Program-made: the position numbers and the translations under genes
Part shown: positions 1 through 5,090 of the stretch, in pieces
Position numbering within the stretch: position 1 is the stretch's first letter
How the letters are laid out: the number at the start of each line of letters is the position of its first letter
Notes under the pieces: generated by a model
Told to the model about the DNA's origin: nothing
The model's database searches: none
The model's input: the letters and a program-made list of their open reading frames with translations, nothing else
Assembly (NCBI GenBank): GCA_903905685.1
Contig: CAIVHI010000497.1
Span: forward strand, 1-5,090
Origin: an uncultured Bacteroidota bacterium
GTDB taxonomy: Bacteria; Bacteroidota; Bacteroidia; Chitinophagales; Chitinophagaceae
Direction: 5' to 3'
Length of the DNA: 5,090 nucleotides

Positions 1-188
1 ATGCCGAGTACAACGGGGTCGCCTTTTTGGGTGATGGGGTCGTACGTGAGGCGATAAACGAAGTAGCTGATAATGGCGGCCTGCATCTGCAACGCCAAAA
101 TGAGCGTGAACCTCATGCCGAGGAAGAAGCCGAATGCAGGGAGGCGCAAAGCCTCGTTCTTTTGAAGGAATGAACTTCGGAAACTCAA
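1..188 (-). CDS. MFS transporter, N-terminal fragment (cut by window edge)
   Basis: This is the first 62 codons of a Major Facilitator Superfamily permease; the rest lies beyond position 1. The reading contains KNEALRLPAFGFFLGMRF, then ILALQMQAAIISYFVYRLT, then YDP...GDPVVLG. This matches the start of EntS/arabinose-efflux-like MFS proteins: a cytoplasmic LRxPxF lead-in, TM1 with an (A/T)LQMQ motif, and the loop before TM2 with its xLTxDPxxLG signature. Such proteins are inner-membrane efflux permeases; the substrate cannot be told from this part. The start is uncertain. I chose TTG at 186-188 because homologues, as I recall them, carry a short stretch before KNEALR. TTG at 147-149 is the next option. 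The first in-frame ATG (114-116) would remove half of TM1 and is unlikely. A Bacteroidota promoter lies just upstream. The family call is fairly secure; the exact start is not. Confidence 0.72.
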   Translation of the reverse strand, partial: MSFRSSFLQKNEALRLPAFGFFLGMRFTLILALQMQAAIISYFVYRLTYDPITQKGDPVVLG

Positions 189-203
189 TAAGTGGATTTC
201 GCG

Positions 204-211
204 CAAAAGTA
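204..211 (-). promoter_or_regulatory. Bacteroidota -7 promoter element for the MFS gene
   Basis: Read on the minus strand this is TACTTTTG, an exact match to the TAnnTTTG -7 element of Bacteroidota sigma-ABfr promoters. No TTG -33 element is visible at the usual 19-21 nt spacing, so the match is one-sided. A transcript starting about 7 nt downstream (near 197) would leave only about 9 nt before the TTG at 188, or about 48 nt before the TTG at 149. The position supports transcription of the MFS gene, but the very short leader leaves its start open. Confidence 0.5.
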
Positions 212-338
212 AGCTGGAATGGGGAGTGCACGTCATAGTTTGTGTTGATGTTCCATTTCTTGCACGCGGCGGAGATTTTGTTGGGAACGGTGTTTGTGCA
301 CGGTTGAAGTGCGCGCCTTTTTTAGAGCAGAAAAAGAG

Positions 339-914
339 GGAGGGGCGCATGTGTTTGAGGACGGGCGCGGAGCGAGTAGCATATCGTCGGCGTGTCCGTT
401 TTTTTGCCTGAGTCATTTGGTTCCGTCACCATCGCATCCCTGTTCCCATACAAGTTATTTTTCACGAAATATGATTCATTGGGAAATGTAAAGTGAGTAA
501 GGTCTAATATTTCAAACGGCGGCACCCATTCTCACGTCGCATCCGACTCGTCGGGGAACATCATCCAAAGCGGTATTTTTAATCCGACGACCGTACGTAC
601 CGACATTGCAATATTTACGTTGCCGGAAACTACGGGGGCGATTCTTTGAATTTGACAACATCAATTTTGTCACGTTCTCGCTAAAACCGCAATTGTTCCC
701 GATAAAATATGACTCATCCGGCAACTTGATTCGAGCAAAGGGGAGAAATGATTCCGATCGTGGCGTCTAGGTCAATGCCTTGGCGGTTAACAGGTGTGAC
801 GGCATTTATCTAACGGGCAATTGTGCAGGGACGAGCATAATGGACATGCCTACCGGAAGGTTACCGGGCATCCCCTACGTCCAAAAAACTTCTTCCCCGT
901 CGACCTCGGTGTGA
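339..914 (+). pseudogene. Decayed tandem-repeat (SBBP-like beta-propeller) secreted protein remnant
   Basis: No single frame is open, but a stitched plus-strand reading gives a coherent repeat protein. From 380: IVGVSVFLPESFGSVTI, LFFTKYDSLGNVK, a TGA (494-496) where a Trp is expected, VRSNISNGGTHSH, VASDSSGNIIQSGIF, TDIAIFTLPETTG. Removing one base from the G run at 634-638 then joins the frame that reads FVTFSLKPQLFPIKYDSSGN (666-725), LIRAKG, a TAG (768-770), and VNALAVNRCDGIYLTGN. The two KYDSxGN motifs lie 238 nt (about 79 residues) apart, each followed by a DxxGN/DGI(Y) motif. This alternation is typical of SBBP-type repeats in secreted Bacteroidota proteins. Third codon positions vary most between copies (GAT/GAC, GGA/GGC, AAT/AAC), as in sequence once under protein-level selection. 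Part of the 5' end (339-383) lies in a third frame (GGAHVFEDGRG) and is less certain. No signal peptide or C-terminal sorting domain is seen, so this is an internal remnant. The repeat-protein reading is strong; the family name is an inference. Confidence 0.6.
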
Positions 915-973
915 CAAAGGGCAATAAGTGAATGTGTAAAACTATAGCTAAGATTTGTTTTACCCACCGCCCC

Positions 974-1015
974 AAAAAAGCAACAGGGCTTTCCGAACCC
1001 AATCGAAAAGCCCTG
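974..1015 (-). terminator. Rho-independent terminator of the lipoprotein gene
   Basis: CAGGGCTTTCCG (984-995) pairs with CGAAAAGCCCTG (1004-1015), giving a 12-bp stem with one mismatch and an 8-nt loop. On the minus strand the stem is followed by TTGC and then six T residues (A974-A979 on the plus strand), the expected U-tract. It begins 20 bp after the lipoprotein stop codon. There is no T-run on the plus side, so it should work mainly for the minus-strand gene. Confidence 0.88.
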
Positions 1016-1035
1016 CCGCATAAAAATTGAGATGA

Positions 1036-1869
1036 TTAGTGCAACATGATGTTGTAGGTATGGCCGTTGATGGTCACGGTTGCGTTGGCGTCGCAATTTG
1101 GGGTGTCGCCATAGTCCAAAACGCGTTCGTAAGTGAGTGAGGTGCCGGTGATGTTAACAGTTCCGGCTTCAATATAGTGGCAATCGTTGGCCACAATCAA
1201 TGGCGCACCGCTCTCGATGGCGAAGGTGAACACGTGGCCGTTGGCGCGGGTCACAACGGTAGTGCCGGCAATGGAATACATATCATCGAGGATTTCGGGG
1301 GTATTGTAGCCTGAAATCCAAGTACGGGTTCTGTTCCCTGACCAAGATATGATGCTGTCGGACGAGAGGTAAATGGAGTCATTTACGGTAACCGTATAAT
1401 AGTCTTGTCCACTGGCATTGTTGCCTTCGTTCACAACGGTTTTGTGCACTGCAACGGTGAGGCCGTCCACTTTGTAGTTGTTGGAGGTGATGGTACGGGT
1501 GGTTCCTGGAGCTTTATAGGCACCATTGAAGGTGACCATCAACTGTCCGCTCCGCGTTTTACCATCAAAACCCGTGCAACCCGAACCGAAGTCGATGGTT
1601 ACTGTAGTGTCGCCGCCCGAGTAGGTGCGGGTAATAGTTGCACAGCCCGTTGTGCGCAGGTTGGCCCCCGATGCAGTCGCAGCGTTGTCGGCAATCGACA
1701 GAACACTGTTTCCATTGGATTCCAGTTTGGCAGCATCCGACGCATAGCCCCCGTTGTCGTCGGCAGACGACAGGGTAGAGGTAGTCGATGATTTTTTGCA
1801 GGCAACCACTGCAAGGGCGGCCAATGCGCACATGGCCACGCCCGTTTTAACTGTTGATTTGAAATTCAT
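1036..1869 (-). CDS. Uncharacterised Bacteroidota lipoprotein
   Basis: A 277-residue lipoprotein precursor. Residues 1-23 form a signal peptide with basic residues (K4, K8), a hydrophobic Ala/Val/Leu core and a lipobox ending AVVA-C24; Cys24 would be lipidated after signal peptidase II cleavage. The residues after it are KKSSTTST, without the acidic cluster of the surface-export signal known in some Bacteroidota, so a periplasm-facing anchor is more likely. A Ser/Thr/Asn-rich linker (about 27-70) leads to a beta-rich domain. Marks include TTGCATI (C76), VTIDFGSGCTG (C98), KTRSG, NDCHY (C230) and a C-terminal LDYGDTPNCDANATVTING (C259). The four non-lipobox cysteines could form two disulfides. 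I recall this pattern in many hypothetical lipoproteins of the phylum, but no function is known to me. The ATG sits in an A-rich leader with no Shine-Dalgarno site, as usual for the group. The gene is monocistronic: terminator immediately downstream, divergent from the response-regulator gene upstream. Confidence 0.9.
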   Translation of the reverse strand: MNFKSTVKTGVAMCALAALAVVACKKSSTTSTLSSADDNGGYASDAAKLESNGNSVLSIADNAATASGANLRTTGCATITRTYSGGDTTVTIDFGSGCTGFDGKTRSGQLMVTFNGAYKAPGTTRTITSNNYKVDGLTVAVHKTVVNEGNNASGQDYYTVTVNDSIYLSSDSIISWSGNRTRTWISGYNTPEILDDMYSIAGTTVVTRANGHVFTFAIESGAPLIVANDCHYIEAGTVNITGTSLTYERVLDYGDTPNCDANATVTINGHTYNIMLH

Positions 1870-1943
1870 GATTTTGTGTTTTTGTGATCCTATGATAGCT
1901 GTTTGGAATTAAGGTTTAAGCGTTCTCGCTTTATTTTGATTAT

Positions 1944-1985
1944 TTAACACATAAAGCCTACAATATTGCAGGTTAACACATAAAG
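1944..1985. repeat. Direct-repeat pair flanking a near-palindrome (candidate operator)
   Basis: TTAACACATAAAG occurs twice without mismatch, at 1944-1956 and 1973-1985, a 29-bp period. The 16 bp exactly between them, CCTACAATATTGCAGG (1957-1972), is an inverted repeat with one mismatched pair. The cluster lies 75-116 bp upstream of the lipoprotein start. On the minus strand each direct repeat reads CTTTATGTGTTAA and is preceded by TA (TAGG- and TA- respectively), loosely resembling the TAnnTTTG element. It could therefore be a tandem promoter, a binding site for a dimeric regulator, or both. The sequence facts are certain; the role is inferred. Confidence 0.55.
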
Positions 1986-2181
1986 TAGTTCAATAATTTT
2001 TATTTGATGTCGCATCGACCGTTTTGCCCAGTTGTCTGTTTGTTGCTAAGGTAATAGTTTGTCGAATTGAAAGAATATGACCAGAGGTAGGAATATGGAT
2101 GGTGACTATGGATGCCCTACTTTAGTTTTCCGGCAGGTGCCTGTTAATAGCTAAAACGCATAATGATGCCGTATTTTTGAA

Positions 2182-2212
2182 TTGGGTAATTTCAGTAAAT
2201 TGACTACCTTTG
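2182..2212 (+). promoter_or_regulatory. Bacteroidota -33/-7 promoter for the response-regulator gene
   Basis: TTG at 2182-2184 and TACCTTTG at 2205-2212 are separated by 20 bp. Both the -7 sequence and the spacing fit the TTG-N19-21-TAnnTTTG promoter of Bacteroidota. Transcription would start near 2219, giving a leader of roughly 90 nt before the ATG at 2308. It is the only exact TAnnTTTG match I found in this gap on the correct strand. Confidence 0.65.
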
Positions 2213-2307
2213 TTTAAGTGGACGTTGCCGATGGTTGTGCTGTTTTTTGGGTCTGAATCCCGCTCACAGTCTTAATTTTCGTCCACCGCTTTATCAACTT
2301 CTCAGCA

Positions 2308-2715
2308 ATGGACACTGCGCAGGCACCTAAGTACAAGCGGGTAATGATTGTCGACGATAACAAGATTGACCGTTACGTCATCGAAATGGTGGTGAAAAAG
2401 GGCAATTTTTCCAAAGATGTCGTTCAAACGGAATCCGGCATCGAGGCATTGAACTTCTTGGAGTCGCACGATGAAGCCGGTTGGCCCGACGTGATTCTGT
2501 TGGATATCAACATGCCCGGTATGAATGGCTTCGAGTTTATGGACAAATATGCCACTTTCCCCGAGGCCCTTACGTCAGGTTGTGCGGTATACATGCTCAC
2601 TACGTCCATCCACCCGCTCGATATCGATAAGGCCATCAACAACAAATACATCATCAAATTCATCAACAAGCCGCTCAACATGGCGCGCCTGAAGGAGTTG
2701 AATGAAGGGGAATAG
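2308..2715 (+). CDS. Single-domain (CheY-like) response regulator
   Basis: A 135-residue protein that is only a receiver domain, about 8-128, with no DNA-binding or enzymatic output domain. It would receive a phosphoryl group from a histidine kinase or phosphotransfer protein and act in the cytoplasm by protein contact. All key residues are visible: the acidic pair D16-D17 in VMIVDDNKIDR, phospho-acceptor D66 in VILLDINMPGMNG, a Thr/Ser switch position in YMLTTS (T98/T99), and K121 followed by P122 in KFINKPL. The length is normal for a stand-alone receiver. No kinase gene lies within the window, so it is an orphan here and its partner is unknown. It has its own promoter, is divergent from the lipoprotein gene and converges on asd with 36 bp between the two stop codons. 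The single-domain form could be a phosphorelay intermediate or could act on a separate target protein. The assignment is firm; the pathway is not. Confidence 0.95.
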   Translation: MDTAQAPKYKRVMIVDDNKIDRYVIEMVVKKGNFSKDVVQTESGIEALNFLESHDEAGWPDVILLDINMPGMNGFEFMDKYATFPEALTSGCAVYMLTTSIHPLDIDKAINNKYIIKFINKPLNMARLKELNEGE

Positions 2716-2751
2716 CAATATCCATTCTCTGCGTCGGTTTGGTTCATCCAC

Positions 2752-3738
2752 TCATTTCCTCAAGCCTGCAACTATTTCCGCTATTTGTACTGCGTTGGTA
2801 GCAGCCCCTTTGCGGATGTTGTCGGATACTATCCAGCAGTTCAGGGTATTCGCTTGGGTGTCGTCTCGCCTGATGCGCCCCACAAAAACTTCGTCGCGGC
2901 CGGCGGCATCCACAGCCAGCGGATAGTCATTTGTGCCGGGGTCATCCACCACAGTCACGCCGGGCATGGTGGCCAAAAGGGTGCGCACTTCAGGCAATTC
3001 GAAGGGTTTATAGAACTCTATATTGACACTTTCACTGTGGCAGGCCATCACAGGCACCCGAACCGCCGTTGCCGATACCTTGATGGTTTCGTCGCCAATG
3101 ATTTTACAAGTCTCCTTCACCATTTTTTGTTCTTCCTTGGTATAGCCGTCGGGAAGGAACACGTCGATGTGCGGGAGCACATTGTTGTGAATGGGGTGGG
3201 GGTACACGCCATCGCCTTGCCCGCCATTGCGCTGCGCTTCCAATTCGTCAATACCTTTCTTTCCCGTACCCGACACTGATTGATAAGTGCTTACAACCAC
3301 CCGCTTGATGCCATACCTACGATGCAGCGGTGCCAGCACCATCACCATTTGGATGGTGGAGCAATTGGGGTTGGCTATGATGCGGTCACCGACGGTAAGC
3401 AGGCAACCGTTGATTTCGGGTACCACCAATTTGACGTCGGGGTTCATGCGCCATGCCGATGAGTTGTCGATGACGGTGCACCCCACCGCTGCAAACCGGG
3501 GTGCCAGGGCCAGCGAGGCCGCGCCGCCTGCCGAAAACAATGCAATATCGGGCCGCGCAGCAATGGCCGCCTCTGCCGATACCACGGCGTACGCATGACC
3601 CATGTAAGTCGCCATTTGCCCAACCGATTTCTCGGTGGCAACGGGTATGAATTCTGTAACGGGGAACCGGCGTTCCTCCAAAATTCTAATCATCATGGAG
3701 CCCACAAGGCCGGTGGCACCTACCACTGCAACTTTCAT
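2752..3738 (-). CDS. asd: Aspartate-semialdehyde dehydrogenase
   Basis: This cytoplasmic enzyme (EC 1.2.1.11) reduces L-aspartyl-4-phosphate to L-aspartate 4-semialdehyde with NADPH. It is the branch point for lysine and diaminopimelate, threonine and methionine. The 328 residues are the usual size for the short bacterial type rather than the roughly 370-residue proteobacterial form. Visible marks are the N-terminal nucleotide motif GATGLVG (7-13), the SAGG phosphate-binding turn (69-72), DNSSAWR (91-97), the nucleophile C126 in ANPNCST, QSVSGTGKKG (153-162), substrate-binding R227, and catalytic H234 in RVPVMACHSESVN. A conserved GRIRRDDTQ...LNCWIVSDNIRKGAA segment closes the dimerisation domain. 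Nothing is missing, so it should be active. The ATG at 3738 sits directly before the Rossmann strand, as in homologues. It is divergent from the ABC gene; I see no clear promoter in the 125-bp gap, only a weak TAACATTG (3786-3793 on -) near-match. No terminator is visible between it and the response-regulator gene. Confidence 0.97.
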   Translation of the reverse strand: MKVAVVGATGLVGSMMIRILEERRFPVTEFIPVATEKSVGQMATYMGHAYAVVSAEAAIAARPDIALFSAGGAASLALAPRFAAVGCTVIDNSSAWRMNPDVKLVVPEINGCLLTVGDRIIANPNCSTIQMVMVLAPLHRRYGIKRVVVSTYQSVSGTGKKGIDELEAQRNGGQGDGVYPHPIHNNVLPHIDVFLPDGYTKEEQKMVKETCKIIGDETIKVSATAVRVPVMACHSESVNIEFYKPFELPEVRTLLATMPGVTVVDDPGTNDYPLAVDAAGRDEVFVGRIRRDDTQANTLNCWIVSDNIRKGAATNAVQIAEIVAGLRK

Positions 3739-3863
3739 GGCCGCGAATTTACTTTATCGACCCTTACAATCCGTACAAATCCCAACAATGTTAACCCCGT
3801 TTTTGCAGTATCCTAGCTGCCTACAACCGTGGATTAATTCGATTTAAACGACATTTGCAGCCC
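3739..3863. other. Divergent intergenic region between asd and the ABC exporter gene
   Basis: These 125 bp must carry the start signals of two divergent genes. No exact TAnnTTTG element is present on either strand. The nearest are TAACATTG on the minus strand (3786-3793) for asd and GACATTTG on the plus strand (3850-3857) for the ABC gene. The latter would place the transcript start on or at the ATG, so it is doubtful. GCAG/CTGC at 3805-3820 forms only a 4-bp stem and is not a convincing structure. Confidence 0.4.
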
Positions 3864-5090
3864 ATGAAGAACTTGCGTTCGGTCAACAAATACTTCCTTA
3901 AATACAAATGGCGATTCTTTTTGGGATTGTTGTTCGTGGCCGTCTCCAGTAAATTTGCCGTTTTGCCGGGCGATGTCATCAGCAAAATACTCTCCCGCGT
4001 ACAGTCGGAGGCAGGGGTAGGTGGCGATAAATCGGCTTTGTTCCACGATGTCTTGTTGAGCGGACTCACCATTTTGGGTTATGCGTTGCTTCGGGGCTTC
4101 TTCCTGTTCCTGATGCGCCAAACCATCATCGTGATGTCGCGCCACATCGAGTACGACCAGAAACACGAGGTCTATGCGCAGTACCAACGGCTCGGCACCG
4201 CCTTCTATAAAGCCAACTTCACGGGTGACCTCATGAATCGCATTTCGGAGGACGTGTCGCGGGTACGTATGTACACGGGCCCTTCCATCATGTATTTCAC
4301 GTCCATGATGTCACTCACCATATTCTGCATTTACGACATGTTGAAAGTGAGTCCGTTGCTCACGTTGTTTGTCTTCATACCCTTGCCTTTCCTCGCACTG
4401 TCCATCTACTACGTAAGCCAAGTCATCTACAAAAAGAGCAGCAAGATACAGGAGCAGTTGTCGCAACTCACCACCACGGCTCAAGAGTCTTACTCCGGTA
4501 TTCGGGTCATTAAATCGTTTGTACAGGAGAACAACATCATGCGTTTTTTCAACGCCCATTCCGAGTTGTACCGCAAAAGTGCTGTGGGGCTGTCGGTTAC
4601 GGAGGCCATCTATTTCCCAACCATGACGTTCTTTATTGGTTTGAGCATGTTGTGTACAGTGCTGATAGGTGGCTATTTCACCATTCACGGCTACATTACG
4701 GTGGGCAATATCGCCCAGTTCGTGTTCTACATCAATCTCCTCATCTTCCCTATTTCCAGCATCGGCATGGTGGTGAGTATGACGCAACGCGCCAGCGCAT
4801 CGCAAAAACGCATCGACGAGTTTCTGGACTTGCAGCCCGAAATCGTATCGCCACCCGGCGCCGTGACGCCTATACTGTCGGGAGGCATTGATTTCAAAGA
4901 CGTTACCTTCACTTACCCCAATACGGGCATTACGGCCCTCCGGCACTTCAACCTGCATGTTGCGGCGGGACACAAGGTGGCCATCATCGGTAAAACGGGT
5001 TCGGGCAAGTCTACGCTGGCCCAATTGATGCTGCGTATGTATGATGTTGCAACTGGTACCATTGCCTACGATGGTCTCGACGTGCGGCAA
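3864..5090 (+). CDS. ABC exporter half-transporter, TMD-NBD fusion (3' end beyond window)
   Basis: 409 codons are present and remain open at the window edge; the full family protein is near 580-610 residues. The N-terminal exporter membrane domain has hydrophobic segments at about 17-36, 63-90, a helix pair within about 140-185, and another within about 250-305. Between them is GDLMNRISEDVSRVR (about 121-135), the coupling-region motif typical of MsbA/BmrA/Mdl-type exporters, and a QESYSGIRVIKSF segment (about 208-220). The nucleotide-binding domain begins near 341 with GGIDFKDVTFTYP (A-loop Tyr351) and has Walker A GKTGSGKST at 376-384. The Q-loop, signature, Walker B and H-loop lie outside. 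Such proteins dimerise in the inner membrane and use ATP to export lipids, peptides or drugs; the substrate cannot be predicted here, and whether it pairs with itself or a partner is unknown. ATG 3864 fits because it precedes a short basic leader (VNKYFLKYKWRF) and TM1. No ribosome-binding site stands out. Confidence 0.95.
   Translation, partial: MKNLRSVNKYFLKYKWRFFLGLLFVAVSSKFAVLPGDVISKILSRVQSEAGVGGDKSALFHDVLLSGLTILGYALLRGFFLFLMRQTIIVMSRHIEYDQKHEVYAQYQRLGTAFYKANFTGDLMNRISEDVSRVRMYTGPSIMYFTSMMSLTIFCIYDMLKVSPLLTLFVFIPLPFLALSIYYVSQVIYKKSSKIQEQLSQLTTTAQESYSGIRVIKSFVQENNIMRFFNAHSELYRKSAVGLSVTEAIYFPTMTFFIGLSMLCTVLIGGYFTIHGYITVGNIAQFVFYINLLIFPISSIGMVVSMTQRASASQKRIDEFLDLQPEIVSPPGAVTPILSGGIDFKDVTFTYPNTGITALRHFNLHVAAGHKVAIIGKTGSGKSTLAQLMLRMYDVATGTIAYDGLDVRQ

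Larger units (their letters stand above)
1870..2307. other. Divergent control region between lipoprotein and response-regulator genes
   Basis: This 438-bp gap holds no convincing gene in any frame. It carries the upstream sequences of two divergent genes. On the lipoprotein side are a direct-repeat and palindrome cluster (1944-1985) and a small AAGCG-TTCT-CGCTT hairpin (1918-1931) that would lie in the leader. On the response-regulator side is a full -33/-7 promoter (2182-2212) followed by a leader of roughly 90 nt. Between about 1990 and 2180 I see only AT-leaning sequence with no repeat or motif I can name. Confidence 0.6.

Noticed and set aside
309..350. Imperfect hairpin between GTGCGCGCC and GGGGCGCAT
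   Set aside because: Pairing is interrupted by unequal internal loops, and it overlaps the start of the likely pseudogene; chance in a GC-rich patch is adequate.
617..634. LPETTG string resembling a sortase signal
   Set aside because: It lies inside the repeat remnant, is not followed by a hydrophobic helix and basic tail, and class-A-type LPXTG sorting is not expected in Bacteroidota. The matching copy reads LPESFG.
322..724. Minus-strand open frames sharing a P(N/D)ESYF(V/I)xNN motif
   Set aside because: The motif is the antisense image of the plus-strand KYDSxGN repeats. The plus-strand reading extends much further in both directions and gives a coherent repeat protein, so the minus frames are shadows.
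848..871. TACCGG direct repeat and ATGCC/GGCAT arms
   Set aside because: The arms pair only with a bulge and a short stem; no gene boundary or U-tract is associated.
936..963. GTAAAAC / GTTTTAC inverted repeat with a 14-nt loop
   Set aside because: A 7-bp A/T-rich stem with a long loop is weak, has no U-tract, and the GC-rich terminator for the adjacent gene is already clear at 974-1015.
1918..1931. AAGCG-TTCT-CGCTT mini-hairpin in the lipoprotein leader
   Set aside because: A 5-bp stem is too short to claim a regulatory RNA structure on its own.
2785..3598. Plus-strand open frames opposite asd
   Set aside because: They are shadows of a complete asd gene with all catalytic residues in place; their translations show no protein-like pattern.
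3850..3857. GACATTTG as a promoter for the ABC gene
   Set aside because: It lacks the first T of TAnnTTTG and a -33 TTG, and would place transcription start at the ATG itself.
4311..5090. Long open antisense frame opposite the ABC gene
   Set aside because: It has no recognisable domain and is rich in His, Arg and Gln, as expected from the reverse complement of a coding sequence with GC-rich third positions. The plus strand has clear exporter and Walker A motifs.

Overview
The window looks like chromosomal DNA from a member of the Bacteroidota, possibly a Chitinophagaceae or Sphingobacteriia-type organism. Three things suggest this. Promoter elements match the phylum's TAnnTTTG -7 consensus (204-211 on -, 2205-2212 on +). 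Start codons have A-rich or unremarkable leaders rather than strong Shine-Dalgarno sites. The protein types also fit: a 'CKK' lipoprotein, a short aspartate-semialdehyde dehydrogenase of Bacteroidota flavour, and a single-domain response regulator. The genus cannot be named from this sequence.

Layout, left to right. Positions 1-188 (-) hold the N-terminal end of an MFS transporter cut by the window edge. About 339-914 (+) is a gene-poor stretch that I read as a decayed, frameshifted remnant of a tandem-repeat secreted protein resembling SBBP beta-propeller proteins, with recurring KYDSxGN and DxxGN(I)I motifs. Positions 974-1015 are an intrinsic terminator for the lipoprotein gene at 1036-1869 (-), a member of an uncharacterised Bacteroidota lipoprotein type. 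Positions 1870-2307 are a 438-bp divergent control region. It contains a 13-bp direct repeat pair flanking a 16-bp near-palindrome, and a good promoter for the response-regulator gene at 2308-2715 (+). Positions 2752-3738 (-) encode aspartate-semialdehyde dehydrogenase (asd), convergent with the response regulator. After a 125-bp divergent gap, 3864-5090 (+) encodes an ABC exporter half-transporter (fused TMD and NBD) that runs off the right edge just after Walker A.

The genes do not form one pathway. Each is monocistronic or at an operon boundary: asd is housekeeping (lysine, threonine, methionine and diaminopimelate synthesis), the MFS and ABC proteins are transporters, and the response regulator is an orphan with no kinase in view. 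The best lead for a second look is the decayed repeat-protein gene, which ordinary ORF calling misses because no single frame carries it. The second is the operator-like repeat architecture upstream of the lipoprotein gene. I see no RNA gene, CRISPR array, insertion sequence or defence system.
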